From NCBI GenBank assembly GCA_045636325.1, contig JAZTXH010000005.1, positions 1-35,695 on the forward strand: a stretch of 35,695 bases of DNA. The letters run 5' to 3'. The notes beneath the pieces were generated by a model. It was not told the origin of the DNA and ran no database searches. It saw only the letters and a program-made list of their open reading frames with translations. Source of the DNA: CAKSHP01 sp045636325. GTDB lineage: Bacteria > Bacillota > Clostridia > UBA1381 > UMGS1253. Position 1 is the stretch's first letter, and each line of letters begins with the position of its first letter. The position numbers and the translations under genes are program-made. Shown here one piece after another: positions 14,692 to 22,933 of this stretch.

Positions 14692-15162
14692 CTACTTCAT
14701 CATTTCCAAAACTGCTTTCGGAACATATTTTGAAACGTCCTGTTTATAACTTGAAAGCTCCTTTACCATAGAAGAAGAAACGGCAATATTTTCAGCCCTG
14801 AAATAAACATACTCTAAACAGGGGTTTATAAGCTTGTTCACCTCTGCTAAATTTTCTTCATAGTTATAGTCCATATTATTACGAAGGCCGCGAATCATAT
14901 ACTTTATATTATTACATTTTGTGTATTCTGCGGTAAGCCCATCGTACTCTACCACAACGCAGTTTTCAATATCTTCGTCTTTTAAGGTTTTTTCAATAGC
15001 CTTTATCATATCCTTTGAAGAATACGTTCTTTTTTTATTTGCATTAACGCCGATAAGAACATATACCTTTGAAAAAAGTCTGGATGCTTTTTTTACAATA
15101 TCAAGATGTCCGTTTGTAAATGGGTCAAAAGAGCCGGGATAAATGGCAGTAGTATTATACAT
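14692..15162 (-). CDS. coaD: phosphopantetheine adenylyltransferase
   Basis: A 156-residue nucleotidyltransferase that makes dephospho-CoA from 4'-phosphopantetheine and ATP, the penultimate step of CoA synthesis. It begins with the ATP-binding block YPGSFDPFTNGH (TNGH at 16-19, the TxGH motif). It also has the conserved MIRGLRN and EYVYF segments, and SSSMVKEL in place of the usual ISSTxxRE. I chose the ATG at 15162 over the frame's upstream start (15264) because GGAGGAAGG precedes it, the length is then normal (about 160), and the promoter at 15224-15252 would fall inside the longer version. Confidence 0.95.
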   Translation of the reverse strand: MYNTTAIYPGSFDPFTNGHLDIVKKASRLFSKVYVLIGVNANKKRTYSSKDMIKAIEKTLKDEDIENCVVVEYDGLTAEYTKCNNIKYMIRGLRNNMDYNYEENLAEVNKLINPCLEYVYFRAENIAVSSSMVKELSSYKQDVSKYVPKAVLEMMK

Positions 15163-15223
15163 AAAAATTCCTTCCTCCGTATAGCGTCTTGCAGGACTAA
15201 ATGAAAAATAATCTTTTGATAAC

Positions 15224-15252
15224 ATTATATTCATTTTTGGAATATTTGTCAA
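15224..15252 (-). promoter_or_regulatory. consensus promoter of coaD
   Basis: Minus-strand TTGACA (15247-15252) and TATAAT (15224-15229), 17 bp apart. It supports the short coaD start. Confidence 0.85.
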
Positions 15253-15330
15253 GAAAAAGTGCATATAATATATTATAATGCCCCGTCTTTTGTAACATTT
15301 TTAACCATTGGGGTAAAGGAGGAAAGTTTT

Positions 15331-16104
15331 GTGTTTAAAAAATTCAGATGTTTTGTAATAACTAAAAAAAATATAATTGTGTGTGCTTGCGTTTTTCTTG
15401 CGCTGGCGGTGGGAATAAGCCTTTTTACATTGTTTCTGCCATCGGTTGCAATTGCAGGTGAAATACCCATATATTCCGTTGGAACAGACGAAAAGGTAAT
15501 AGCAATTACCTTTGACTGTGCATGGGAAGATTTTGATACTCAAAAAATTCTTGATGTGTTAAAAGAGCATGATGCAAAGGCGACCTTTTTTGTAACCGGC
15601 GATTATGTCAGACGCTGCCCGAATTCTGTAAAAGCGTTTTTTGATGCAGGGCACGATATAGGGAATCATTCAGACAATCATCCGCATCCTAACAGCTTAA
15701 GCGAGAGAGCACTTGTTTCAGATACAGAAAAATGCAGCGAAGAAATAAAAAAGCTTGGCATTGAAGAAAAGAAGCTTTACAGAGCGCCTTACGGAGAATA
15801 TAATGACAAGACCGTAAAAACAATTAATAATATGGGGTACCATTTTATTCAGTGGGATGCAGACAGTCTTGATTACACAGGGCTTGCAGTTTCGGATATA
15901 ACAGAAAGGGTTGTATCAAGAGTAGGACCAGGATCTATTGTTCTTTTCCATACAGGTGTTGAAAACACCGCAGAAGCACTTCGTCAGGTGCTTTTAAAGC
16001 TAAAGGGCGAAGATTACCGTTTTGTGACGGTGGATGAGATTATATTAAAAAAGGATTTTTGGGTAGACCATACAGGAAGGCAGATAAAAAATAAATTAAA
16101 ATAA
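15331..16104 (+). CDS. PdaB-like polysaccharide deacetylase
   Basis: A 257-residue membrane-anchored NodB-domain protein. Residues 1-12 are basic, 14-37 form one membrane segment, and the catalytic domain is outside. NodB motifs: AITFDCAWED (first Asp D62, second D67), metal-binding H113-S-D-N-H117, RAPYGE (151-156), a tryptophan motif near WDADSLD, and LFHTG near the end. The FDxAW form of motif 1 is typical of PdaB-type sporulation deacetylases of Clostridia, which trim N-acetyl groups from spore or wall peptidoglycan. The start is GTG at 15331 after AAAGGAGG; the frame's earlier ATG has no SD. The stop codon lies within a 19-bp tandem duplication. Confidence 0.88.
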   Translation: MFKKFRCFVITKKNIIVCACVFLALAVGISLFTLFLPSVAIAGEIPIYSVGTDEKVIAITFDCAWEDFDTQKILDVLKEHDAKATFFVTGDYVRRCPNSVKAFFDAGHDIGNHSDNHPHPNSLSERALVSDTEKCSEEIKKLGIEEKKLYRAPYGEYNDKTVKTINNMGYHFIQWDADSLDYTGLAVSDITERVVSRVGPGSIVLFHTGVENTAEALRQVLLKLKGEDYRFVTVDEIILKKDFWVDHTGRQIKNKLK

Positions 16105-16138
16105 AAGTGCTGTAATTAAATAAAAGTGCTGTAATTAA
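16101..16138. repeat. two tandem copies of a 19-bp unit
   Basis: ATAAAAGTGCTGTAATTAA occurs at 16101-16119 and 16120-16138, with a partial third copy starting ATAAAAAGT. The first copy includes the deacetylase stop codon, so this is a recent local duplication. Confidence 0.9.
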
Positions 16139-16151
16139 ATAAAAAGTATTG

Positions 16152-16198
16152 AAACACCTCTAAATATATGTTAAAATAATATATTGAGGTGTTTTTTT
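16152..16198 (+). terminator. intrinsic terminator after the deacetylase
   Basis: AAACACCTC (16152-16160) pairs with GAGGTGTTT (16186-16194), with an AT-rich inner stem, followed by a T tract. It immediately precedes the start of the WYL pseudogene at 16200. Confidence 0.8.
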
Positions 16199-16199
16199 A

Positions 16200-16554
16200 A
16201 TGCCTAAAAGCTATATGCAGAAGTTAAAGCTTTTGTATCTTTTGAGAATGTTTGAAAAGGAAACAAACGAAAGGCACGCTTTTACAATGTCCGAGATTAC
16301 AAATAGGCTTAGTTGCCTTGGAATAAACGCTGAAAGAAAGTCAGTTTATTCAGATATTGAGTGTTTAAGAACTTTTGGAGAAGATATAATATGCGAAAAA
16401 TCTGACCGATACAGATATTTATGAAGCAAAAAAGCTTCGTGACCAGATGTTTTTTGCGTGGGTGTTTACATTCGGCGGCAAAATAAAAATAGAATCGCCA
16501 AAAGAAGTGAAAGAAGAATTTAATAAAACCATAAAGGTTTTTTATAAGCTTTAA
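16200..16554 (+). pseudogene. WYL-type regulator with the middle deleted
   Basis: The first 74 codons encode the N-terminal HTH of a WYL-domain regulator: LKLLYLLRMF, then TMSEITNRL, then SVYSDIECLRTFGEDI. The frame stops at 16424. From about 16400 the +1-shifted frame continues to 16554 as the WYL C-terminus, L-R-D-Q-M-F-F-A-W-V-F-T-F-G-G-K-I-K-I-E-S-P-K, ending VFYKL. A normal member is about 300 residues; here roughly 170-200 residues, including the WYL motif, are gone. It should be non-functional as a ligand-responsive regulator. It has no SD, because the terminator occupies that place. Confidence 0.75.
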
Positions 16555-16592
16555 AAAATAAAAGAAATTATTAAAAAGGATGGTAGGATTAA

Positions 16593-17948
16593 TTGAGTAA
16601 GTTACAAAAGGATTTAACCAGAGGAAGTGTTTTAAGGCAGCTTGTTATGTTTGCTTTGCCGTTTTTATTATCAAACATTATTCAGTCACTTTACAATGTG
16701 GCAGATATGTATATTGTGGGCATGTTTAACGGACCTGTTGGCATTTCTGCTGTCAACATCGGCGGTCAGGTAACGTTTCTTGTTACTAATGTGGTAATTG
16801 GCCTTTGCATTGGTTCAACGGTTATGATAGCTCAGTTTTTAGGGGCAAAAAAGGAAGAAGAGGTTAAACAAACCATATCGACCCTTGTTGTGGTTTTGTT
16901 TGCAGCGGCTATAGTTTTAACGGTTGTTATGCTTATTTTCTCAAAGCAGATTTTAAACCTTATTAAAACACCTGAAGAGGCTTACACACAGGCGAAAGAA
17001 TATCTTGATGTAACCATTCTGGGTACTGTGTTTATATTCGGTTACAATGCGCTTTCAGCGGTTATGCGCGGTATGGGTGATTCAAAAACACCTATGAAAT
17101 TTGTGTGCGTTGCGTGTGTTGTTAATATATTTGCAGATTTTCTGTTGGTTGGCACATTTAAAATGGGTGCATGCGGGGCTGCCGTTGCAACCATCCTTTC
17201 TCAGGCACTGAGCATGATTTTATGTGTGATATATTTAAAGCGAAGTGATTTTATTTTTGACTTTAAGCTGAAAAGTATTGTTTTTTATAAAGACAAGTTC
17301 AAAATGATTATGAATGTGGGTATACCCACTGCGGTTCAAAACGTAATAACAAGTATATCATTTCTTGTTATCACAACTTTTGCAAACTCTATAGGTGTTA
17401 TGGAGTCGGCAGCGGTTGGCGTTGTAAGTAAGTTTAACAGCTTCGGTATTATGCCTATTATTGCAATAAGCTCGTCTTTGTCTGCAATGATTGCTCAAAA
17501 CAGCGGCGCAGGCAGACCTGACAGAGTTAAAAAAGCTCTTGTATGGGGCTTTATTCTTGCGTTTGGGCTTGCAACTCCGGTGTTTTTAATAACAAGAATT
17601 ATACCAAGAGAAATTATTATGATGTTTGACAAAACACCAGAAATGGTTGAGGCGGGTGCACTTTATTTAAAAAGCTTTGCCTATGATTATTTATTGGTAC
17701 CCTTTGCATTTTGCTTTACAGGCCTTGCAACGGGAGCAGGGCATACCAAGTTTTCGCTTTTCTCATCTGTTGCATCATCGCTTTTATTCAGAATGCCGCT
17801 GGCAATTCTGTTTGGGATATATCTTGACATGGGACTTTTTGGTATCGGGCTTGCAGCTCCCCTTTCATCACTTGCAGGCGGACTTGTAGGCTTTGGCTAT
17901 TTCTTAACCGGAAAGTGGAAAAACAGCGCAATTATGAAAGGTGAATAA
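16593..17948 (+). CDS. MATE-family efflux transporter
   Basis: A 451-residue MATE transporter with 12 predicted membrane segments. It has the family opening G-S-V-L-R-Q-L-V-M-F-A-L-P-F-L-L-S-N-I-I-Q and Y-N-V-A-D-M-Y-I-V-G in the first two segments. Also present are the conserved V-M-R-G-M-G-D-S-K-T-P-M loop between segments 4 and 5, and the same symmetric region in the second half. It exports drugs or metabolites in exchange for Na+ or H+. Start TTG at 16593, preceded by AAAGGATGG. It is about 38% A-T-rich like its neighbours, and closely related in layout to the second MATE gene at 26538. The next gene, mnmG, starts 47 bp downstream. Confidence 0.93.
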   Translation: MSKLQKDLTRGSVLRQLVMFALPFLLSNIIQSLYNVADMYIVGMFNGPVGISAVNIGGQVTFLVTNVVIGLCIGSTVMIAQFLGAKKEEEVKQTISTLVVVLFAAAIVLTVVMLIFSKQILNLIKTPEEAYTQAKEYLDVTILGTVFIFGYNALSAVMRGMGDSKTPMKFVCVACVVNIFADFLLVGTFKMGACGAAVATILSQALSMILCVIYLKRSDFIFDFKLKSIVFYKDKFKMIMNVGIPTAVQNVITSISFLVITTFANSIGVMESAAVGVVSKFNSFGIMPIIAISSSLSAMIAQNSGAGRPDRVKKALVWGFILAFGLATPVFLITRIIPREIIMMFDKTPEMVEAGALYLKSFAYDYLLVPFAFCFTGLATGAGHTKFSLFSSVASSLLFRMPLAILFGIYLDMGLFGIGLAAPLSSLAGGLVGFGYFLTGKWKNSAIMKGE

Positions 17949-17995
17949 ACAATAGTTGGTTTATTTAATTGATAAGAAGCAAATAAGGTGATTTA

Positions 17996-19864
17996 ATGGA
18001 TATAAATTATGTTGATAATTATGATGTAGCCGTTGTGGGTGGCGGCCATGCAGGATGCGAGGCGGCTTTGGCCGCGGCAAGGCTTGGCATGAAAACAATA
18101 GTGTTTGTTACAAATCTTGACGCTATAGCGAATCTTCCCTGCAATCCCAATGTAGGAGGAACGGCAAAGGGGCATCTTGTGCGTGAGATTGATGCCCTTG
18201 GCGGTGAGATGGGTAAAGTGGCAGATAAAACTTTTATTCAATCAAAAATGCTTAACAGAGGTAAGGGACCTGCTGTTCATTCACTTCGCGCACAGATTGA
18301 CAGACGTGCCTATCAGATTGAAATGAAGCACCGTCTTGAGCTTCAGGAAAACTTAGACGTTAAGCAGGCTGAAATTACAAAGGTTTTTAAAGACGATGAT
18401 GGCAATGTGTGCGGTGTGTATACGGCGACAAAAATGGCATACGGCGCAAAAGCGGTTATTTTAGCTACGGGAACATTTTTAAAAGGCAAAATCCTTATTG
18501 GCGAATATGAAAAAGAATCAGGTCCGGACGGTATGTTTCCTGCAATCGAGCTTTCAGCTTCCTTAAAGGAAATTGGTGTTGAACTGCAGCGCTTTAAAAC
18601 GGGAACACCGCCGAGAGTTCTTCGCGCAAGCGTAGACACAGGCAAAATGGAAATTGAAAAGGGTGACGATTCTATAACGCCATTTTCTTTTGAAACATCA
18701 AGAGAAGGCCTTAGAAATCAGGTGGACTGCTACCTTACTTACACAAACGAAAAAACTCACAATATCATAAGAAACAATCTTGATCGTGCACCTCTTTATT
18801 CGGGAAGAATAGAAGGCATAGGCCCGAGATACTGCCCGTCAATTGAGGATAAAGTGGTGCGTTTTGCAGAGAAAAACCGCCATCAGCTATTTGTTGAGCC
18901 TATGGGTATTAATACAGAGGAAATGTATATTTCAGGCTTTTCAACAAGTCTTCCTGAAGAAATTCAGATGAAAATGATTCGCAGCATAAAGGGACTTGAA
19001 AATGCCAAAATCATGCGAAGCGCTTATGCAATTGAGTATGACTGTGTTGTAACAACTCAGCTGAAGCCATCACTTGAATTTAAAAATATAGGAGGCCTTT
19101 TCGGCGCAGGACAGTTTAATGGCTCAAGCGGATATGAAGAAGCGGCGGCACAAGGTCTTATAGCGGGTATAAATGCAGCTCATCTTATTAAGGGAAAAGA
19201 ACCCTTGGTTTTAAAGCGCGATGAAGCATACATCGGTACTTTGATTGATGACCTTGTTACAAAAGAAGTAACAGAGCCTTACAGAATGATGACCTCAAGG
19301 TCAGAATACCGCCTTATTTTAAGGCAGGATAATGCAGACGAGCGACTGACACCTATAGGATATAAAATAGGTCTTATATCAAAAGAAAGATATGATGCCT
19401 TTTTAGAAAAGCAAAAGCTTATAGCTAAAGAAATTGAAAGGGTAGAAAGCATAACAGTGTCACCAAAAAGCATTAATGATGTTTTGGAAGCGGCAGGCAC
19501 TGCATCCTTAAAAAACGGAGTGCGTTTTTCAGAACTTTTAAAGCGACCGCAGGTAAGCTATGAAATGCTTTCATGCGTTGACCCCGAAAGACCGCAGCTT
19601 CCCATTGATGTTACAGAGCAGGTTGAAATTAAGATTAAGTATGACGGATATATAAAAAAGCAGTACCGTGCAGCAGAGCAGGTAAAAAAGCTTGAAGACA
19701 GAAAAATACCTGAAAATATTGATTATTCTTTGATTTACGGCCTTCGCCTTGAAGCACGCCAGAAGCTTGAGAAAATAAGGCCCGAAACTTTAGGCCAGGC
19801 AAGCAGAATTTTAGGTGTATCGCCTGCGGACATTACTGTTCTAATGATTTACTTGGGTAAATAA
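17996..19864 (+). CDS. mnmG: tRNA uridine-5-carboxymethylaminomethyl modification enzyme MnmG
   Basis: A 622-residue FAD enzyme that, with MnmE, modifies wobble U34 of several tRNAs. It has the dinucleotide-binding motif VVGGGHAGCEAA (13-24) and the GidA signature blocks NPNVGGTAKGHLVREIDALGG and GKGPAVHSLRAQIDR. The Cys-containing GPRYCPSIEDK follows, and then ALYAIEYDCV-type FAD contacts (here SAYAIEYDCV). The C-terminal helical domain includes RSEYRLILRQDNAD and ends with the normal SPADI-x-x-L. Length is typical (about 620-630). SD AAGGTG. Its usual neighbours mnmE and rsmG are not here. Confidence 0.97.
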   Translation: MDINYVDNYDVAVVGGGHAGCEAALAAARLGMKTIVFVTNLDAIANLPCNPNVGGTAKGHLVREIDALGGEMGKVADKTFIQSKMLNRGKGPAVHSLRAQIDRRAYQIEMKHRLELQENLDVKQAEITKVFKDDDGNVCGVYTATKMAYGAKAVILATGTFLKGKILIGEYEKESGPDGMFPAIELSASLKEIGVELQRFKTGTPPRVLRASVDTGKMEIEKGDDSITPFSFETSREGLRNQVDCYLTYTNEKTHNIIRNNLDRAPLYSGRIEGIGPRYCPSIEDKVVRFAEKNRHQLFVEPMGINTEEMYISGFSTSLPEEIQMKMIRSIKGLENAKIMRSAYAIEYDCVVTTQLKPSLEFKNIGGLFGAGQFNGSSGYEEAAAQGLIAGINAAHLIKGKEPLVLKRDEAYIGTLIDDLVTKEVTEPYRMMTSRSEYRLILRQDNADERLTPIGYKIGLISKERYDAFLEKQKLIAKEIERVESITVSPKSINDVLEAAGTASLKNGVRFSELLKRPQVSYEMLSCVDPERPQLPIDVTEQVEIKIKYDGYIKKQYRAAEQVKKLEDRKIPENIDYSLIYGLRLEARQKLEKIRPETLGQASRILGVSPADITVLMIYLGK

Positions 19865-19871
19865 CAAAAAC

Positions 19872-19911
19872 GTAAAAAAGGTGTCTTTTGTCAGAAAAGG
19901 CACCTTTTTTA
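19872..19911. terminator. bidirectional terminator between mnmG and spoIID
   Basis: AAAAAGGTG-x-CTTTT pairs with AAAAG-x-CACCTTTTT, with T tracts on both sides. It slightly overlaps the end of spoIID. Confidence 0.85.
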
Positions 19912-20898
19912 CCGTTTAAGCTTTACTACTTCAACGCCTGTGTAGTAAGTTTTTAAAATTTCGATAAAGCTTTTGCTTTGAGAGGCAAGGTAATTTGCCC
20001 CGTACTGACTCATTCCAACGCCGTGACCGTTTCCTGACACATTCATTGTTATCTCGGTGTCAGACACTGTAAAGTCAATGTTTGCAGAGTATAAGGAAAA
20101 AACCTTTCTAAGCTCAGCACCGCTTAAAATAATATTTCCTATGGGAATACTTAAAATTGTGCCTGCGTTGGTTCTTTCGGCTTCGCCTATAAGTGGTTTT
20201 GATGTGTCAAATTCTGATTCGGGATACGCTTGCTTTATCTTTTCTTTAAATTCATCTATGCTTACTGTTACGCTTGATTTAAATTTTGGTGAAAGTTCGT
20301 CACCAAAGCTTGACACAGATACAAGGTAGGGGATGGACTTGCCCCATATATCAGATGCGTTCTCTGTTTTACCGCTTGAAGTGGAATGAAAAAGCGCATC
20401 TATTATTTCACCATCATAAATCATAACCATATTTTCCGTTTCTTTTACGCAGTTTGAAATTTTTTCAAAATATGCATTAAAATCATCGCCCCATTTTTGC
20501 TTTAAATCATCTTTTGATATATATGCTTTGCAGTGGTTTACATCAGTGCAAACATTGGCTCCGTTTTCGTGAGTCATGCCTGTTTGAATTTTATTATAAA
20601 TATAGCTTCTTGCGGCAACAGCCTGAGCCTTTAAGGCTTCTTCATTAAAGGATGCAGGCATTTCGGCTGCCACAACACAAGTGATATATTCTTCAAAAGG
20701 AAATGTTTTAACTTCGTTTTTATCTGCAAGATATGATGTTACGTATTCTTTTGCCGCTACATGGTGGGCAGGTATATCATAATCAATCTTTTTTTGATTT
20801 TCAATGCCGACAGATGAGAAAAAAAAGAATAATATGCAGGGGATAAAAACGGTTATTAAAACTGCCGCAGTGCATATAAAAAGCAATTTTTTTATCAT
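19909..20898 (-). CDS. spoIID: stage II sporulation protein D
   Basis: A 329-residue membrane-anchored lytic transglycosylase of the SpoIID/LytB family, part of the DMP complex that drives engulfment of the forespore. Residues about 3-27 are the membrane anchor. Family motifs are the EEYITCVVAAEMPASFNEEALKAQ region (split here as EEYITCVVAAEMPA and EEALKAQAVAARSYI), DALFHSTSSGKTE, PYLVSVSS, and GHGVGMSQYGAN near the end. The start at 20898 follows GAAAGG; the frame's ATG at 20919 has none. It is the last gene of a four-gene minus-strand cluster of otherwise unknown small genes. Confidence 0.93.
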   Translation of the reverse strand: MIKKLLFICTAAVLITVFIPCILFFFFSSVGIENQKKIDYDIPAHHVAAKEYVTSYLADKNEVKTFPFEEYITCVVAAEMPASFNEEALKAQAVAARSYIYNKIQTGMTHENGANVCTDVNHCKAYISKDDLKQKWGDDFNAYFEKISNCVKETENMVMIYDGEIIDALFHSTSSGKTENASDIWGKSIPYLVSVSSFGDELSPKFKSSVTVSIDEFKEKIKQAYPESEFDTSKPLIGEAERTNAGTILSIPIGNIILSGAELRKVFSLYSANIDFTVSDTEITMNVSGNGHGVGMSQYGANYLASQSKSFIEILKTYYTGVEVVKLKR

Positions 20899-20947
20899 AA
20901 TTTTACCTTTCGGAAACAAAATTTAATAAACCTATAGAAATATTTAA

Positions 20948-21295
20948 TTATTCGTCAAAGCCAAATAAAATATATCCTAAAGAACCGATTAGCGGCCAGT
21001 CAGGATTATCATTGTCTTTTATTAACATAAAAATTAAGAACAATAAAATATAATCATCGGTGTTTAAATTTTTAAGCTTGTCAAAAGAAATTATATTGGG
21101 GAAAGCTTTTTTTCCTGAATCGCTTTTAATAAGTGGCAGTGCATTGAATTTTTGCTCTTTTTTTTGCATGGTGTGACTTGAATTTGTTTGCATTTTTGCA
21201 GATGTTGATATTTTAGGGGAGTGAATTTTATCAGATGATTGTATTCTGTTTGAAGAAAAAGCAGAATCCTTATAACGAAAACTTTTGCTTGGCAT
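20948..21295 (-). CDS. small protein with C-terminal hydrophobic hairpin, unknown
   Basis: A 115-residue protein I cannot assign. Residues 1-75 are Ser- and Lys-rich and look disordered. Residues about 78-112 contain DDYILLFLIFMLI and WPLIGSLGYILF, two short hydrophobic stretches that may form a membrane hairpin. SD AAGGAGC precedes the ATG. It lies 18 bp after the 21314-21727 gene and 49 bp before spoIID, so a sporulation-time role is inferred from context. Confidence 0.7.
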   Translation of the reverse strand: MPSKSFRYKDSAFSSNRIQSSDKIHSPKISTSAKMQTNSSHTMQKKEQKFNALPLIKSDSGKKAFPNIISFDKLKNLNTDDYILLFLIFMLIKDNDNPDWPLIGSLGYILFGFDE

Positions 21296-21313
21296 TTTAA
21301 AAAAGCTCCTTTT

Positions 21314-21727
21314 TTAGTTAAATATGTCTTTAAGATTTTCGAGCATAGGTGCAAATTTTAAGAATTTTACAATTTTTATTGCCTTGTCTGCACGGCGCTG
21401 TTTGTCTTGTTTTAAATAGGGTTTAAGTGCAGATATAAGATTGCTTCTTGGGTCAGAGCCTGAATCTGCCTTTTTAAAGTCAGCCATTATTTTTAAAAGC
21501 TTTGCGGGATTTATGTCGGGCATATCAAAGCCTGATAAATCATTTAACGGCGCTTTGTTATCAGCTTGGCTATCATGTGTATTTTTTTCTTGTACTGTAT
21601 CAGCAATGCCAAAGGATGATAAATCAGAAGAAGAAAGCATCGAAAGAGCCTCGTTTATTTTATCTTTTGCATCAGGTCCTGAAAGAAAGTCCTGAAGTGC
21701 GCGAAGTGTGTTATCGGCATTATCCAT
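21314..21727 (-). CDS. small helical protein, unknown, in the spoIID cluster
   Basis: A 137-residue soluble protein of unknown function. An N-terminal helix (ADNTLRALQDFLSG) is followed by Ser/Asp-rich linkers, then a basic helical end: PRSNLISALKPYLKQDKQRRADKAIK in part. I recall the S-N-L-I-x-A-L-K-P-Y-L pattern from small conserved clostridial proteins, but know no function. Start at 21727 with SD AAAGGA; the frame's earlier start (21751) would overlap the SD region. An inverted repeat in the upstream gap abuts the SD. Confidence 0.7.
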   Translation of the reverse strand: MDNADNTLRALQDFLSGPDAKDKINEALSMLSSSDLSSFGIADTVQEKNTHDSQADNKAPLNDLSGFDMPDINPAKLLKIMADFKKADSGSDPRSNLISALKPYLKQDKQRRADKAIKIVKFLKFAPMLENLKDIFN

Positions 21728-21739
21728 ATAAAAAGTCCT

Positions 21740-21799
21740 TTCTGCCCGCATTTTTTTAAAAATTTATTTATATATTTTCTCTGTCGCGGGCGGGCAGAA
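21740..21799 (-). promoter_or_regulatory. inverted repeat before the 21727 start
   Basis: TTCTGCCCGC (21740-21749) and its complement (21790-21799) flank an AT-rich 40-base loop. In the minus-strand RNA the stem ends directly at the AAAGGA ribosome site. Confidence 0.45.
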
Positions 21800-21811
21800 A
21801 TATATAAATTA

Positions 21812-22039
21812 CTAATCTTTCATAAACCGCTTTAATTTTTCGGTATTAACATTTTTAATTCCTCCGGCAAGGCCCTTTTTTATATCCTCGCTTGAAAGGG
21901 AGGAAAACATTTTCAATATTTTTTCTTTGTCTAAATTTTCAAAATTTTTTGATATAACATCGGCTTTGCCTGACTTTATAAATTCTTCAAGCTGTCGTTT
22001 TGTATTATCGTCTATTTTATTTGTATTATTTTTGTTCAT
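21812..22039 (-). CDS. small charged helical protein, unknown, first gene of the spoIID cluster
   Basis: A 75-residue Lys/Asp-rich protein with two or three helices (RQLEEFIKSG; LDKEKILKMFSSL; TEKLKRFMK). No family recognised. The start at 22039 follows TTGGAG; the longer frame to 22072 would place that SD inside the gene. An intrinsic terminator lies upstream at 22113-22150, marking the upper edge of the operon. Between 22151 and 22313 I see no gene. Confidence 0.65.
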   Translation of the reverse strand: MNKNNTNKIDDNTKRQLEEFIKSGKADVISKNFENLDKEKILKMFSSLSSEDIKKGLAGGIKNVNTEKLKRFMKD

Positions 22040-22112
22040 AGATATATCAACTCCAATTATTTTTTCTACCAATATATGAAAAAGGATAGGGAAAAATGCA
22101 TGTACACAATAA

Positions 22113-22150
22113 AAAATCAGGCGTTTTTTGTTTTACGCCTGATTTTCTGA
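22113..22150. terminator. intrinsic terminator
   Basis: A 12-bp perfect stem AAAATCAGGCGT/ACGCCTGATTTT with a 10-base loop. Its user is unclear, since it sits upstream of the minus-strand cluster. Confidence 0.7.
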
Positions 22151-22313
22151 AAGTCATTTATTAAAGGGTTTATTTTGATTTTTTCACAAAGATTGTAGGT
22201 GACATGCCGGAAATTTTTTTGCTTTTGAAAAGCAGAAGGTAAATGTGGTATGCAGTAAGTTATATGATTTTATTATTTAAATGATGTTTCAAAAACGCTT
22301 TGAAAATTAAAGT

Positions 22314-22358
22314 AAAATGCGTGCAGAATACATGTTTTAAATGTCTGCACGCATTTTT
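22314..22358. terminator. terminator of the DUF378 gene
   Basis: A 14-bp perfect stem beginning AAAATGCGTGCAGA (22314-22327) with its complement at 22344-22357, flanked by T-rich sequence on the minus strand, 17 bases past the DUF378 stop. Confidence 0.8.
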
Positions 22359-22374
22359 ATGTTTAAAATAATAC

Positions 22375-22572
22375 CTATTCTTCTCTGTTTCTGAAAAGAA
22401 GTGTTATACACCATAGTGCAGAAATACCAACTAAAATAAAAACTATATTGGTTAAAATACTTCCGGCACCGAAAAGTGCATGAACAAAGTTAAAACCGAA
22501 AATTCCTATACTTCCCCAGTTAAGACCACCCACAATAAGCAGAATAAGGGCAAGTGTGTCTAATATTGTCAT
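22375..22572 (-). CDS. DUF378 membrane protein
   Basis: A 65-residue protein with two membrane segments and the DUF378 signature L-x-x-V-G-G-L-N-W-G-x-x-G, then F-x-F-x-x-V-x-x-L-F-G, with a short charged C-terminus. The family is widespread in Firmicutes and of unknown function. The start at 22572 follows GAAAGGTG; the frame's earlier ATG at 22590 overlaps that SD. Confidence 0.88.
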   Translation of the reverse strand: MTILDTLALILLIVGGLNWGSIGIFGFNFVHALFGAGSILTNIVFILVGISALWCITLLFRNREE

Positions 22573-22724
22573 AAAAATCACACCTTTCATATTGAATTTG
22601 CTTTGGCAAAAAGAGATTAAGACAATTTTGCTAAGCTATACATTAAAAGTTTGTGCAGTAATAAAAAAAACAAACGTGGTAAATTTTGAAAATTTAACAT
22701 ACTATTTATAAAGGGGGAATTAAT

Positions 22725-22811
22725 TTGAGGGATTGGATACTTCTTTTTTTATATATTGCCTCGGTTTTGGCTATATTATTCATAACGGTAATTTTTACGA
22801 AAAAAGAATAA
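22725..22811 (+). CDS. 28-residue single-span membrane peptide
   Basis: A TTG start 7 bases after AAGGGGGAA opens 28 codons: a short MRDW head, about 20 hydrophobic residues, and a KKE end. A perfect intrinsic terminator follows at 22817. SD, membrane-spanning composition and terminator together support a real small gene. It has no recognised family. Confidence 0.55.
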   Translation: MRDWILLFLYIASVLAILFITVIFTKKE

Positions 22812-22816
22812 AATAT

Positions 22817-22853
22817 AAAACCTTCAAGCAATGGTTAACTGCCTGAAGGTTTT
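22817..22853 (+). terminator. intrinsic terminator
   Basis: AAAACCTTCA-x-GCA pairs with TGC-x-TGAAGGTTTT. It ends the 28-residue peptide gene 5 bases past its stop. Confidence 0.8.
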
Positions 22854-22933
22854 AAAATGACAAATCGCAATCGCAGATTGCAAAGTGAAAATTTAAAAGG
22901 AAAATAAAAAATGTGATAACTTTAAAAAGCTTT

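Noticed and set aside
15163..15264. N-terminal extension of coaD
   Set aside because: It would contain the coaD promoter and SD and make the enzyme longer than its family.
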